DNA of 64,000 nucleotides from a virus. Below, one piece after another: positions 23,699 through 31,799 of the stretch. The translations under genes and the position numbers were made by a program. Location of the stretch: IMG/VR virus record IMGVR_UViG_3300028392_000036, positions 1 through 64,000 of that record; one strand, given 5' to 3'. Each line of letters opens with the position of its first letter. The first letter of the stretch is position 1. The notes beneath the pieces are model-generated. The model was not told where the DNA came from, made no database searches, and saw only the letters and a list, made by a program, of their open reading frames with translations.

Positions 23699-25168
23699 AT
23701 GAAACGATGCACAATACAGATTAAAGACGAAGTAAACATCAAGTTAGAAGGCTTGGATTTGGACGTGCGCAAGGCACTGGTCAACGCTTTCAAATACGAA
23801 AACCCCGCCGCCCGTTACATGCCAGCGGTGCGACTGGGACGTTGGGATGGCAAGGTTGCATACTTCCAACTGGGCGGATCCACTTACACCAATTTGCTAC
23901 CCGAGATTGTTCCTATACTTGAAAAGTTTGATTACGATATTGAACTGGATGATCAAAGAGATTACTCTACTAAGTTTGAGTTTGAACAGGTGCGTGAGGA
24001 TAGTTTTGCACACGTGACCTGGCCTAAAGGACATCCTGCCGAAGGTGAGCCTATCATGATGCGAGATTATCAGGTGGAAATTGTCAACAACTTTCTGGCC
24101 AATCCGCAGTGCCTGCAAGAAGTGGCCACAGGTGCAGGCAAAACAATCATGACAGCGGCCTTGTCAAACGCTGTGGCACCATATGGACGAAGCATTGTGA
24201 TTGTGCCCAACAAGAGCTTGGTAACACAAACAGAAAAAGACTATATCAACATGCAACAGGATGTGGGTGTGTTCTTTGGCGATCGTAAAGAATATGGCCG
24301 TACACATACCATTTGCACCTGGCAAAGTCTAAACGTGCTGTTGAAGAACACCAAGGCCGGTACAGGCGAAGTCACAATACAAGAGTTCCTGGAAGACGTT
24401 GTGTGTGTTATTGTAGACGAAGTACACATGGCCAAAGCAGATGCACTCAAAACCTTGCTGACAGGCGTGATGGCTAGAGTGCCAATTCGCTGGGGTTTGA
24501 CCGGAACTATTCCCAAAGAGAAGTTTGAGAGCCAGGCCCTGTTGGTTGGACTGGGTCCTGTTATTGGTCGCTTGAGTGCAAATGAACTGCAACAGCAAGG
24601 TGTGTTAGCCAACTGTCACGTGAATATTGTGCAGTTGGTGGATCACGTGGAGTATAAAGAGTATCAATCGGAACTTAAATACTTGCTTGAAGAGTCGGGC
24701 AGGTTAGACACCATGGCTGACTTGATCCGTCGAGTAAACGAAACAGGCAACACTCTTGTGCTGGTGGATAGAGTAGCCGCAGGGCATGCTCTAGTAGAGC
24801 GACTGGGTGATCGTGCTGTGTTTGTGTCGGGCGCGACCAAAGCAAAGGACCGTCAAGATGAATACGATGAAGTTGCTGACAGCACTGATAAGATTTTAGT
24901 ATGTACCTATGGGGTCGCCGCTGTAGGAATCAACGTTCCTAGGTTGTTTAACGTTGTTATGGTCGAACCAGGAAAAAGTTTTGTACGTGTTATTCAAAGT
25001 ATAGGTAGGGGATTAAGAAAAGCAGAGGATAAAGATTATGTTAATATTTACGATATAACTAGCACATGTAAATTTGCTAAAAGGCACCTACAAAAAAGAA
25101 AAGTTTTTTATAAGGAAGCCGGATATCCAATGTCCTTAGAGAAATTAGAATGGATGAAAATTAAGTAG
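23699..25168 (+). CDS. uvsW: UvsW-like superfamily 2 helicase
   Basis: 489 aa. An N-terminal ~110-residue region precedes the helicase core: Walker A TGAGKT (about residues 144-149), DEVH box (240-243), LTGT motif III, and in the second RecA-like domain VLVDRV and QSIGRGLRK (motif VI). UvsW unwinds branched DNA and R-loops and moves replication from origin-dependent to recombination-dependent mode. The last ~270 bases are clearly more AT-rich than the rest, next to the HNH gene, and may be a co-conversion tract. It overlaps the HNH gene end-to-end by eight bases. Confidence 0.92.
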   Translation: MKRCTIQIKDEVNIKLEGLDLDVRKALVNAFKYENPAARYMPAVRLGRWDGKVAYFQLGGSTYTNLLPEIVPILEKFDYDIELDDQRDYSTKFEFEQVREDSFAHVTWPKGHPAEGEPIMMRDYQVEIVNNFLANPQCLQEVATGAGKTIMTAALSNAVAPYGRSIVIVPNKSLVTQTEKDYINMQQDVGVFFGDRKEYGRTHTICTWQSLNVLLKNTKAGTGEVTIQEFLEDVVCVIVDEVHMAKADALKTLLTGVMARVPIRWGLTGTIPKEKFESQALLVGLGPVIGRLSANELQQQGVLANCHVNIVQLVDHVEYKEYQSELKYLLEESGRLDTMADLIRRVNETGNTLVLVDRVAAGHALVERLGDRAVFVSGATKAKDRQDEYDEVADSTDKILVCTYGVAAVGINVPRLFNVVMVEPGKSFVRVIQSIGRGLRKAEDKDYVNIYDITSTCKFAKRHLQKRKVFYKEAGYPMSLEKLEWMKIK

Positions 25169-25757
25169 TTTTTAACTTTAGTCCTTTATTCCAGGCGACC
25201 TGAGACCCCGTTTTTCCTTTATTCCACGGAACTCTTCCTTTAAGTTTTGCCTTTATTTTTTCAATTGATTCTTCACTGTGTTTTTTACCATAGAAAGGAT
25301 TTAAATCTTGGTAATTACCTTTATTTGGAGAAGGACGACCTTTTAATGCATTTGATCTTTTTAAATTAGATTCAGCACTTTGTTCATAACACCCAATCTT
25401 TCCTTTGTTCCAAGGTACGCGGCCCTGGATTGACTTTGAATAGGCTTCTTTTATTGCACTATATGTATGGCTTTTAATTTTATAATTACCTTGCCGCTCA
25501 GTTAACATAGACATACACCACAATGCACCATACATTTTAGATTGATGTATACCTAAACACATTTTTGGTAATAACAAATGACAGATAAAATGTTCTCGAG
25601 CAGTAAGTACAACAAGATTTTCTTCTTTGTTATTCCCACCTAAACTTCGAGGAATGATATGATGTTTTTCGGTGTAGATTTCTTTTGATAATTCTCTTGA
25701 CTTCGCACGATTAACGATGTTATAATAGCAACATGAATACTTATTTTGTAAATACAT
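25161..25757 (-). CDS. HNH homing endonuclease with NUMOD3-like repeats
   Basis: 198 aa, antisense to the surrounding genes. The HNH core is EKHHIIPRSLGGNN...NLVVLTAREHFICH (about residues 31-60). The C-terminal half has repeated GRVPWNKGK / NKG motifs, the DNA-binding NUMOD3 type of phage free-standing homing enzymes. AAGGAG lies ten bases before the ATG, and a TATAAATA box lies upstream on the same strand. Such enzymes cut a related allele lacking the gene and spread by repair; here the target would be near the uvsW 3' end. AT-rich composition supports transfer. Confidence 0.88.
   Translation of the reverse strand: MYLQNKYSCCYYNIVNRAKSRELSKEIYTEKHHIIPRSLGGNNKEENLVVLTAREHFICHLLLPKMCLGIHQSKMYGALWCMSMLTERQGNYKIKSHTYSAIKEAYSKSIQGRVPWNKGKIGCYEQSAESNLKRSNALKGRPSPNKGNYQDLNPFYGKKHSEESIEKIKAKLKGRVPWNKGKTGSQVAWNKGLKLKTT
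25697..25726 (+). promoter_or_regulatory. Possible promoter inside the HNH gene
   Basis: TTGACT, 18-base spacer, TATAAT reading rightward toward 25843. It lies inside the antisense HNH coding sequence and may be fortuitous. Confidence 0.3.
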
Positions 25758-25818
25758 GGCTGATTGCTCCTTGTAGCATTAGAGTAGTTGGGAATCCCCA
25801 TTCCGCGAACTACACCTA

Positions 25819-25826
25819 TATTTATA
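25819..25826 (-). promoter_or_regulatory. T4-type late promoter TATAAATA for the HNH gene
   Basis: Exact TATAAATA on the minus strand, about 60 bases upstream of the HNH start, suggesting late expression of the endonuclease. Confidence 0.55.
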
Positions 25827-25842
25827 CTTCAAGGAAAATATT

Positions 25843-26343
25843 TTGCGTATTTTGACCCTCGACAACACCTATTACGACCTAAATCAACTGCCCGAAGAAG
25901 TAGATGACATGCGATTTGCCATACTAGATAATTCAAATCCAGCAGATCCAGACTATCATTTCATTCCGTTAATTTTCTTAGAGAGTTTTAATGCGCCAGC
26001 TCTAGTGTTACGTATAGGAACACAAACAATCAAAATGCCCATGGATTGGCAGATACTGATTGGAGAACCAGACATTGGTGATCTAGAAGTACTACCGCTA
26101 ACTTCAATCAATGATAGAGGTTTTAGAGTATTCCAGTTCAATCCATTAAGCAGTTATAGACCCAGTTTCCCGGATATTGAAATACTAGATGTGTATCATG
26201 AAGTCAACTGGTACGCACCCAAACTCAAGAACGGTCAGATGTTAGCCGTGCCCATAAACGATGAACCCGAACCTGACTGTGTGTACTTTGTTAAAGATGT
26301 TAGCCGCAACTGCGAGATTGTGGACTACAACAAGGCCTGGTAA
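25843..26343 (+). CDS. Hypothetical protein, 166 aa, TTG start
   Basis: TTG is chosen because it has AAGGAAAA upstream and no earlier ATG fits. The protein is acidic, with mixed beta strands (PALVLRIGTQTIKMP and MDWQILIGEPDIGDLEVLPL) and a FNPLSSYRPSFPDIEI segment. No family recognised. It heads a run of coupled genes that leads to the possible clamp-loader subunit, so it may belong to the replication group. Confidence 0.6.
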   Translation: MRILTLDNTYYDLNQLPEEVDDMRFAILDNSNPADPDYHFIPLIFLESFNAPALVLRIGTQTIKMPMDWQILIGEPDIGDLEVLPLTSINDRGFRVFQFNPLSSYRPSFPDIEILDVYHEVNWYAPKLKNGQMLAVPINDEPEPDCVYFVKDVSRNCEIVDYNKAW

Positions 26344-26642
26344 TGTCGCAACTCAAGCCCGGCGCCACATACATTTACGAACGTGCCAACGGCGTTGTGT
26401 ATGCCCGTGAGTTGGGTGCCGATCCTAGCACCAGATTTGAAGTGGGATACGAGTATGATCCCATAACAGGACACCGCATGGATCACGATTCTAGAACAAG
26501 CGATGGCAGACCATTGTTTGAACACATACAAGAAAACAAGTTGTGGGGCGAAATTCGCCGCGAAGCACGAACCAATCCCACTTTACAAGATGCCCTGGAC
26601 CATGCTATAATGATCTATCAATTGACCAAAACACATGAGTGA
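26343..26642 (+). CDS. Hypothetical protein, 99 aa
   Basis: Coupled by TAATG overlap to the previous gene. N-terminal strand-rich segment (GATYIYERANGVVYARE), a His/Asp-rich centre and a helical C-terminus (PTLQDALDHAIMIYQL). No domain recognised. It overlaps the next gene by eight bases. Confidence 0.6.
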   Translation: MSQLKPGATYIYERANGVVYARELGADPSTRFEVGYEYDPITGHRMDHDSRTSDGRPLFEHIQENKLWGEIRREARTNPTLQDALDHAIMIYQLTKTHE

Positions 26643-27081
26643 TAAACTAAACATTGCCAATGAGATGCGTATGTTTGACCGCAAGGTCAGAACATTCTAT
26701 GATGACTTGACAGCAGAAGAAAAGAAAAAGTTTTCAAACTATCTCATGATACGCTGGGGTTCGGCTGTGGAAGGTTCGAGAGAACTACAAGAGTTTTATG
26801 TGATTGCGTGTAATGAACGATTGAACAAACACTTCTTCAATGTGAGCCGGCATCCTAAACTGCAATGGCTCATGGCCACAACAGTTAGCCCTGACATGGG
26901 CACACCAAGACATCCCTGGATCGCTCCAAAGAAAAAAGAAGCAGGGTTGAGTGCCAAACGTAAGGCATTGATAGCCATGTATCCCACCTACAAAGATGAC
27001 GAGATAGATGTCATGTGTGAAATCACAACACAAAAAGAAATAGACGCATACAACCGTGCCGCAGGCAACGACAAGAAATGA
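26635..27081 (+). CDS. Possible sliding-clamp loader subunit (gp62-like)
   Basis: 148 aa. The order of a YLMIRWGS segment, an NERLNKHFF segment and a KLQWLMATTVSP...HPWIAPKKK stretch is reminiscent of the small clamp-loader subunit of T4-like phages, whose signature is FMxNR...N...LHK...LMAA, followed by basic residues. gp62 works with gp44 to load the gp45 clamp. No gp44 or gp45 gene is in this window to support the call. It could instead be an unrelated replication protein. Confidence 0.42.
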   Translation: MSDKLNIANEMRMFDRKVRTFYDDLTAEEKKKFSNYLMIRWGSAVEGSRELQEFYVIACNERLNKHFFNVSRHPKLQWLMATTVSPDMGTPRHPWIAPKKKEAGLSAKRKALIAMYPTYKDDEIDVMCEITTQKEIDAYNRAAGNDKK

Positions 27082-27752
27082 CATTCACGTGCGAGTATTG
27101 TAAGAAAACGTTTATCAAAGAAACGTCACTGTTGGTGCATTCATGCGAGCCCAAGCGCAGACGACTGGCCAGAGATGAAGCAGGTGTACGCATAGGCTTC
27201 CAGGCCTACATCCGATTCTATGAAACCATGCAAGGCTCGGCTAAAAACAAAACACACGATGACTTTTGTGACAGCCCTTACTACCGAGCATTTGTGAAAT
27301 TTGGAAACTATTGTGTAAACACCCATGTGATTGCCCCGGCAAGATTTATGGCCTGGTTGCTGAAAGCACAAAAGAAGATTGACCACTGGTGCAGTGACAA
27401 TGTGTACACAGAGTACTTGATTGAATATCTGCGTGTGGAAGCAGTGGATGATGCCCTGGCTCGTGCAATAGAACACAGCATGAGATGGGCAGAAGAAACA
27501 GGTAATCCCCCACACGACTGGATGCGTTATGGCAATACCAATAGTTTATGTTATGCGGTCACAGCAGGACGTATCTCACCTTGGATAATCTACAATTCAG
27601 AATCGGGACAAAAGTTCCTGAGTGAACTCACAACAGAACAAGTGGCCATGGTATGGCCCTATATTGATTCGGATGCCTGGCAAAAGAAATTCACAAATTA
27701 TCCAGCAGATCAAGAGTATGTGAAAGATATATTAAACAAAGCAGGATGGTAA
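27078..27752 (+). CDS. Zinc-finger phage protein, 224 aa
   Basis: The N-terminus is a C2HC/C2H2-type finger (CEYC-x14-HSC, residues 5-23), then a basic KRRR cluster. The remaining ~190 residues are helical and Trp/Tyr-rich without a known fold. A nucleic-acid-binding role is plausible from the finger. Start overlaps the preceding stop by four bases. Similar proteins occur in other marine T4-like phages as hypotheticals, from memory. Confidence 0.6.
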   Translation: MTFTCEYCKKTFIKETSLLVHSCEPKRRRLARDEAGVRIGFQAYIRFYETMQGSAKNKTHDDFCDSPYYRAFVKFGNYCVNTHVIAPARFMAWLLKAQKKIDHWCSDNVYTEYLIEYLRVEAVDDALARAIEHSMRWAEETGNPPHDWMRYGNTNSLCYAVTAGRISPWIIYNSESGQKFLSELTTEQVAMVWPYIDSDAWQKKFTNYPADQEYVKDILNKAGW

Positions 27753-27753
27753 C

Positions 27754-28104
27754 ATGATTAAAAACATTTGGCACGATGGTCCAGGACTCCTTGTACAACA
27801 TTCTCAATCTGACCCTCGCTTTAGCATGAATCAGCAGGATGCTGGGCGTGTGCGTTACAACGGTGACATGGCCTGTTTAGAAACATATAATGGTTATAGT
27901 TGGGTCCAATTTCAGACCACTGCAATGATTGGGCTAAATCACGATTACATCAGTGCCGTCGAATGGGCCAAAGGCAAGATGACAGAAGAACATCAAATTC
28001 GTCAACTTGCGGCCAAACACCCTGCTGTGGCAGATGCATTAGAGGCAGTGAAAAAGGCTGAAGAAAGAGTTCGAATTGTAGCCGCATTGGTGGATACTGA
28101 ATGA
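27754..28104 (+). CDS. Hypothetical protein, 116 aa
   Basis: Starts one base after the preceding stop. The first half looks beta-rich (GPGLLVQHSQ, YNGYSWVQF); the second is a helical pair (AVEWAKGKMTEEHQIRQLAAK and ADALEAVKKAEERVRIV). No domain recognised. The HNH gene is inserted directly after it. Confidence 0.55.
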   Translation: MIKNIWHDGPGLLVQHSQSDPRFSMNQQDAGRVRYNGDMACLETYNGYSWVQFQTTAMIGLNHDYISAVEWAKGKMTEEHQIRQLAAKHPAVADALEAVKKAEERVRIVAALVDTE

Positions 28105-28117
28105 TATTGACTTTGCG

Positions 28118-28125
28118 GATAAATA
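28118..28125 (+). promoter_or_regulatory. GATAAATA late-promoter-like box
   Basis: GATAAATA, five bases before the ATG of the second HNH gene. Confidence 0.4.
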
Positions 28126-28130
28126 ACAAT

Positions 28131-28766
28131 ATGAATCCGTTAAACAACAAATATGCTAAATGGTATTATCAATTAATTGAATTTGCACGTCAGCGTGATT
28201 TATCTTTTGACATTTATAAAGAACGACATCACATTATTCCTCGATCTCTCGGTGGGAATAATCGCAAGGAAAATATAGTCAATCTTTTACCACGTGAACA
28301 TTTTGTTGCACACCTATTGTTATCTAAAATGTTTGACGGTCAGGAAAAATTTAAAATGTGGAAAGCATTTAACATGATGCTTACTGAAAATACAGTTGAT
28401 CAAACTCGTTACACACCAACATCTCGTTTTTATGAATTAGCAAGAAAGTTAGTCGGTGCGGCATCGTCGGATTGTAACAAAGGTCGCATACCTTGGAACA
28501 AAGGAATTCCTCGTAGTGAAACGGTAAAAAAAGCAGTAAGCGATGCTAACAAAGGAAAAATTCCGTGGAACAAAGGAAATGATAGATCTGCTAACGATAA
28601 ACAACGTATGAAAGATGGTTGGGAAAAACGAATTGAGAATGGATTTGTGCCACATAATAAAGGCAAAAAACAAACTACAATTTTTTGCGAGAATTGTAGA
28701 ACAGAGATTGGCGGAGTTGGTAATTATACTCGGTGGCATGGACCAAATTGTAAAAAGGTAAAATAA
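28131..28766 (+). CDS. HNH homing endonuclease with NUMOD3-like repeats, second copy
   Basis: 211 aa, paralogous to 25161-25757. HNH core ERHHIIPRSLGGNNRKENIVNLLPREHFVAHLLL (near residues 31-64, first part seen directly as HHIIPRSLGGNN). NKGRIPWNKG and NKGKIPWNKG repeats follow. The C-terminus adds a Cys/His cluster (FCENC...HGPNCKK), a probable zinc finger absent from the first copy. It is AT-rich and sits immediately in front of the miniature DnaE-like gene, whose start overlaps its stop. Confidence 0.88.
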   Translation: MNPLNNKYAKWYYQLIEFARQRDLSFDIYKERHHIIPRSLGGNNRKENIVNLLPREHFVAHLLLSKMFDGQEKFKMWKAFNMMLTENTVDQTRYTPTSRFYELARKLVGAASSDCNKGRIPWNKGIPRSETVKKAVSDANKGKIPWNKGNDRSANDKQRMKDGWEKRIENGFVPHNKGKKQTTIFCENCRTEIGGVGNYTRWHGPNCKKVK

Positions 28767-29335
28767 TGAGTGCTGATATAGATTTAGATTTTGCTGACAG
28801 AGAAGATGTGCTGAAATTGATCTCTCATACTCCTGCACGACAAAGCAATGGTAGGAAACACAACTCGGGTATCTATGTAACAGACATACCTGTGGATCCT
28901 GTTGCAGGCTGTGCGTCACTAGATTCAGAAACTGCTGAATCTCGTGGATACTTTAAACTGGACTTTTTGAATATGAGTGTGTACCAGTTGGTTCGGGATC
29001 CTGCACACTATGAAGCCATGCTCATGGCCACACCACCTTGGCAACGATTGTGGACAGATGGTGCTTGGGCTAGTCAACTGGTACACGTGGGCAACTACAC
29101 AGACCTGCTGAAAAAGATGAGGCCAGATAGCATACCTAGGATGGCTGCTTTTATCTCAATTATACGTCCAGGTAAAGCACATTTACAAATGAAACCCTGG
29201 AATGAAGTGTTTGAGAGTGTGTGGGACGGAGATGACTCGCAAGGCTATACATTTAAGAAAAGCCACGCAGTTTCCTACGCGGCCCTGGTAGTACTACACA
29301 TGAATCTCACTAGTCAAGACGTCGCACGAGCGTAA
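28766..29335 (+). CDS. Miniature DnaE-like (C-family DNA polymerase) protein
   Basis: 189 aa; bacterial DnaE has about 1,160. Five DnaE landmarks occur in the right order: DIDLDF (residues 4-9; E. coli PDFDVDF with D401/D403), KHNSG (31-35; KHAGG), GYFKLDFLNM (61-70; LVKFDFLGLR with D555), YTDLLKKMRPD...MAAFISIIRPG (111-136; MKDLIKRLQPD...IALVALFRPG) and YTFKKSHAVSYAALV (161-175; YGFNKSHSAAYALV). All three catalytic aspartates thus have counterparts (D6, D8, D66). The PHP domain and most of the palm, fingers and beta-binding region are missing. It could be a minimal polymerase-like or regulatory protein, or a decayed derivative, but the frame is intact. Motifs are seen; homology is a strong inference; activity is untested. 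Confidence 0.75.
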   Translation: MSADIDLDFADREDVLKLISHTPARQSNGRKHNSGIYVTDIPVDPVAGCASLDSETAESRGYFKLDFLNMSVYQLVRDPAHYEAMLMATPPWQRLWTDGAWASQLVHVGNYTDLLKKMRPDSIPRMAAFISIIRPGKAHLQMKPWNEVFESVWDGDDSQGYTFKKSHAVSYAALVVLHMNLTSQDVARA

Positions 29336-29687
29336 TTGATTTTCTTTTTGATTTCTTGCGTACTATGTCCAGCAGGCTACAAGCTGGGCCGTGTAAGATT
29401 TCCAAATCTTTGTTGACAAAAGTACGCAGGGTGTAGCGGAACTGTTCCCAATCTTTGCGCAGGAATATGTTTATGGGGATAGATCTATTGCTTTCCCACC
29501 ACCAAGTACTTGCTAGTTCTAGAAATAATACCTTGGATTCTTGGTCCAAGATGCTGCCAAAGTCGTAGATAGTGGTGACGATATCGTCCCTGTTCTGCAC
29601 TACACCCAGATATTCTGCATTGGCATAAACGCACAATGTCATAAAAGGATATTTTTCTGTCAATTTTTCAAAGATATTGTTACCCAT
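29310..29687 (-). CDS. Hypothetical protein, 125 aa
   Basis: Convergent with the mini-DnaE gene (26-base overlap) and divergent from 29708. It has an alpha/beta look (FMTLCVYANAEYLGVVQNRDD and SKVLFLELASTWWWESN) and a basic C-terminus (RKKSKRKS). No family recognised. Its start codon overlaps a CATAAATA box that reads in the opposite direction. Confidence 0.55.
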   Translation of the reverse strand: MGNNIFEKLTEKYPFMTLCVYANAEYLGVVQNRDDIVTTIYDFGSILDQESKVLFLELASTWWWESNRSIPINIFLRKDWEQFRYTLRTFVNKDLEILHGPACSLLDIVRKKSKRKSITLVRRLD

Positions 29688-29692
29688 AAATA
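29685..29692 (+). promoter_or_regulatory. CATAAATA late-promoter-like box
   Basis: CATAAATA, 15 bases before the ATG at 29708 and overlapping the start codon of the divergent gene. Confidence 0.45.
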
Positions 29693-29707
29693 CTTGCTGA
29701 GGATCCT

Positions 29708-30778
29708 ATGTATTCAACCACCGTTTACTTATACCAACAACTCGTCCGGGTACTTTTGATAGACACCAGTGGCGGATATTTTACAGCGAGGTACGACCCA
29801 GTGTACGCAAAACAATTAACAATCAACAAGGGAGTGGATAACGTTCTGCTCTTTGAATTTATCAATCAAGACCAGAAGCCTGTGAATATTGCAGGCTCTA
29901 GTTTTGTTTTCCGTGTGGTAAATCAAACAGGAGATGAACTCCTAGTTACCAAGCCCATGGACATCTTGAGTTCTGCCCTGGGCAGAGTCAAAGTTGTGCT
30001 CGGCAACGAAGATACTATTAATATACAAGCACAACCTGCCAGTTACAGTATACAGCGCACAGCAGGTGACTATGTGCAAGCCGCTTATACAGATGCCAAC
30101 AGCCAAGCCAGAGCAGACTGCAACATTGTGGATTCAGTATTGCCCCAACACATTCCGGCCGCAGAATGTACTGTGCCCGATATGTATGGCAAGAACAACT
30201 ACTTTGGTATAGGACCAACACAATGGCCGGACTGGGCATTAACACCACAGCCGATCAATGCCATTCAAGCAACTGAATTCTATAGCAGTTTTATGCCTAC
30301 TAACGGCTCAAGTTTGACCACAGTCAAGTATGACCTGGTGGGCTACACAGGCACAGTCAAAGTACAAGCCGCCCAGAACTACGAATCAATTTGGTATAAT
30401 GTCACTGCATCAAGACAGTACCTTAGTGAAACTGTAAGTGATTACTTTAATGTAGTTGGATTCCATCCACTCCTGCGCCTGGCGTTCAACAACTCGATTG
30501 GGTATGGCGCACAAGGTAATGTACAAGTTTCTGGTGGTGTGGTAACTGGGATCAGTATTACCAACGCAGGTGTTGGTTATGTGGCACCCCCGCTGATCCA
30601 AATACTTGGTGACGGTTCTGGAGCAACAGCAACTTGTACAATTGGTGACAATAACCAAATTTCGGGTGTGACCGTCACCAATGGTGGATCGGGATATCTA
30701 CCAGTGCAATTTCAAAGTAATGTAAGTGCCACAGCAGTATTCACAAACGGACGAGTTCAAAACGTTCAATATCGTTGA
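29708..30778 (+). CDS. Probable tail/baseplate protein with BppU-like N-terminus
   Basis: 356 aa. The N-terminal third (KGVDNVLLFEFINQDQKPVN followed by SSFVFRVVNQTG) resembles the beta-sandwich of baseplate upper proteins. The C-terminus has two copies of a repeat of the form G-x-V-x-G-I-x-I/V-TN-(A/G)-G-x-GY-x-x-P (about residues 276-345), common in phage tail proteins. Mostly beta, without Cys clusters. It lies amid replication genes, so a virion role rests on sequence character only. Confidence 0.65.
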   Translation: MYSTTVYLYQQLVRVLLIDTSGGYFTARYDPVYAKQLTINKGVDNVLLFEFINQDQKPVNIAGSSFVFRVVNQTGDELLVTKPMDILSSALGRVKVVLGNEDTINIQAQPASYSIQRTAGDYVQAAYTDANSQARADCNIVDSVLPQHIPAAECTVPDMYGKNNYFGIGPTQWPDWALTPQPINAIQATEFYSSFMPTNGSSLTTVKYDLVGYTGTVKVQAAQNYESIWYNVTASRQYLSETVSDYFNVVGFHPLLRLAFNNSIGYGAQGNVQVSGGVVTGISITNAGVGYVAPPLIQILGDGSGATATCTIGDNNQISGVTVTNGGSGYLPVQFQSNVSATAVFTNGRVQNVQYR

Positions 30779-30803
30779 TCTAGTGTGATTAATCTGTTAT
30801 ACT
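30775..30803 (+). promoter_or_regulatory. Sigma70-type promoter for primase/helicase
   Basis: TTGATC (30775-30780), 17-base spacer, TATACT (30798-30803). The primase ATG is six bases downstream, again nearly leaderless. Confidence 0.5.
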
Positions 30804-30809
30804 ATACAG

Positions 30810-31799
30810 ATGCTAGATGTCCTTGCTTACCTACCTGCAAAAAGAAAACCCAGTCCACAAGGTTGGCTGAGTTTCAATGCAGTATGTTGTACACATAACG
30901 GTAACACTCCGGACAAACGTGGGCGTGGCGGTATCAAGGTAACCGAACAAGGTTGGAGTTATCATTGCTTCAACTGCTCATACACAGCCAGTTTTGTTCT
31001 GGGCCGCACAGTTAGTTTCAAGGCTAAAAGATTATTGTCGTGGATGGGTGTGCCAGACAATGAGGTTGACGTGCTTAATCTCGAAAGCCTACGTCATCGT
31101 AGCATTCACGGCATCCTAGAAGATCGCCAGCGAGTATTCAACACACTCAGTGCTATAGAGTTTGAAGAGGCAGATGACTTTCCACCGTGTTCAGAAGTAG
31201 TTACTACAGAACACCCTTATTACTGGAACTACATTCGTCAGCGTGGTGTGCCGGAAGACTTTCCTATAATGACATCAATCAAGAACGATGGCGTTCATTG
31301 GGTTAGACCGTTTGTATTGGTTCCGTTTACCTATGACAACCGGGTAGTAGGTTGGACTGCTAGATTTTTAGACAACAAGCAACCCAAATACATCAATCAC
31401 TCACAACCGGGTTATGTGTTTGGTACAGACTTACAACACTCCAATTGGCAACATGTGCTAGTGATGGAAGGTATCTTTGACGCACTATCAATTGGTGGGC
31501 TTGCAGTAATGCACAATACCATCAGCGATAGTCAAGCAAGGCTAATTCGCAGTCTTGGACGTGAAGTCACTGTGGTACCCGATCAAGATATAGCAGGTGT
31601 AGAATTAATAGATCGTGCTGTGGAACTGGGTTGGGCAGTGAGCATACCCGAGTGGCCGGCGGGTTTTAAAGATGTCAATGACGCTGTGATAAAATTAGGA
31701 AAATTAGGAGCCTTGCTAACTATTATGCAAGCAAGAGAAACTAGTAAAATTAAAATAGAGATAAGGAAGAAACAACTTGTTAAAAGACTACGGACTTGA
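30810..31799 (+). CDS. 61: DNA primase (gp61-like)
   Basis: 329 aa. An N-terminal zinc-binding segment (CCTH ... HCFNC, about residues 26-56) recognises the primer start site. The TOPRIM core shows VLVMEGIFDALS (about 214-225) with the catalytic Glu, and VVPDQDIAG (about 253-261) with the DxD. The product makes RNA primers for lagging-strand synthesis and acts with gp41. It overlaps the helicase gene by 23 bases. Confidence 0.9.
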   Translation: MLDVLAYLPAKRKPSPQGWLSFNAVCCTHNGNTPDKRGRGGIKVTEQGWSYHCFNCSYTASFVLGRTVSFKAKRLLSWMGVPDNEVDVLNLESLRHRSIHGILEDRQRVFNTLSAIEFEEADDFPPCSEVVTTEHPYYWNYIRQRGVPEDFPIMTSIKNDGVHWVRPFVLVPFTYDNRVVGWTARFLDNKQPKYINHSQPGYVFGTDLQHSNWQHVLVMEGIFDALSIGGLAVMHNTISDSQARLIRSLGREVTVVPDQDIAGVELIDRAVELGWAVSIPEWPAGFKDVNDAVIKLGKLGALLTIMQARETSKIKIEIRKKQLVKRLRT

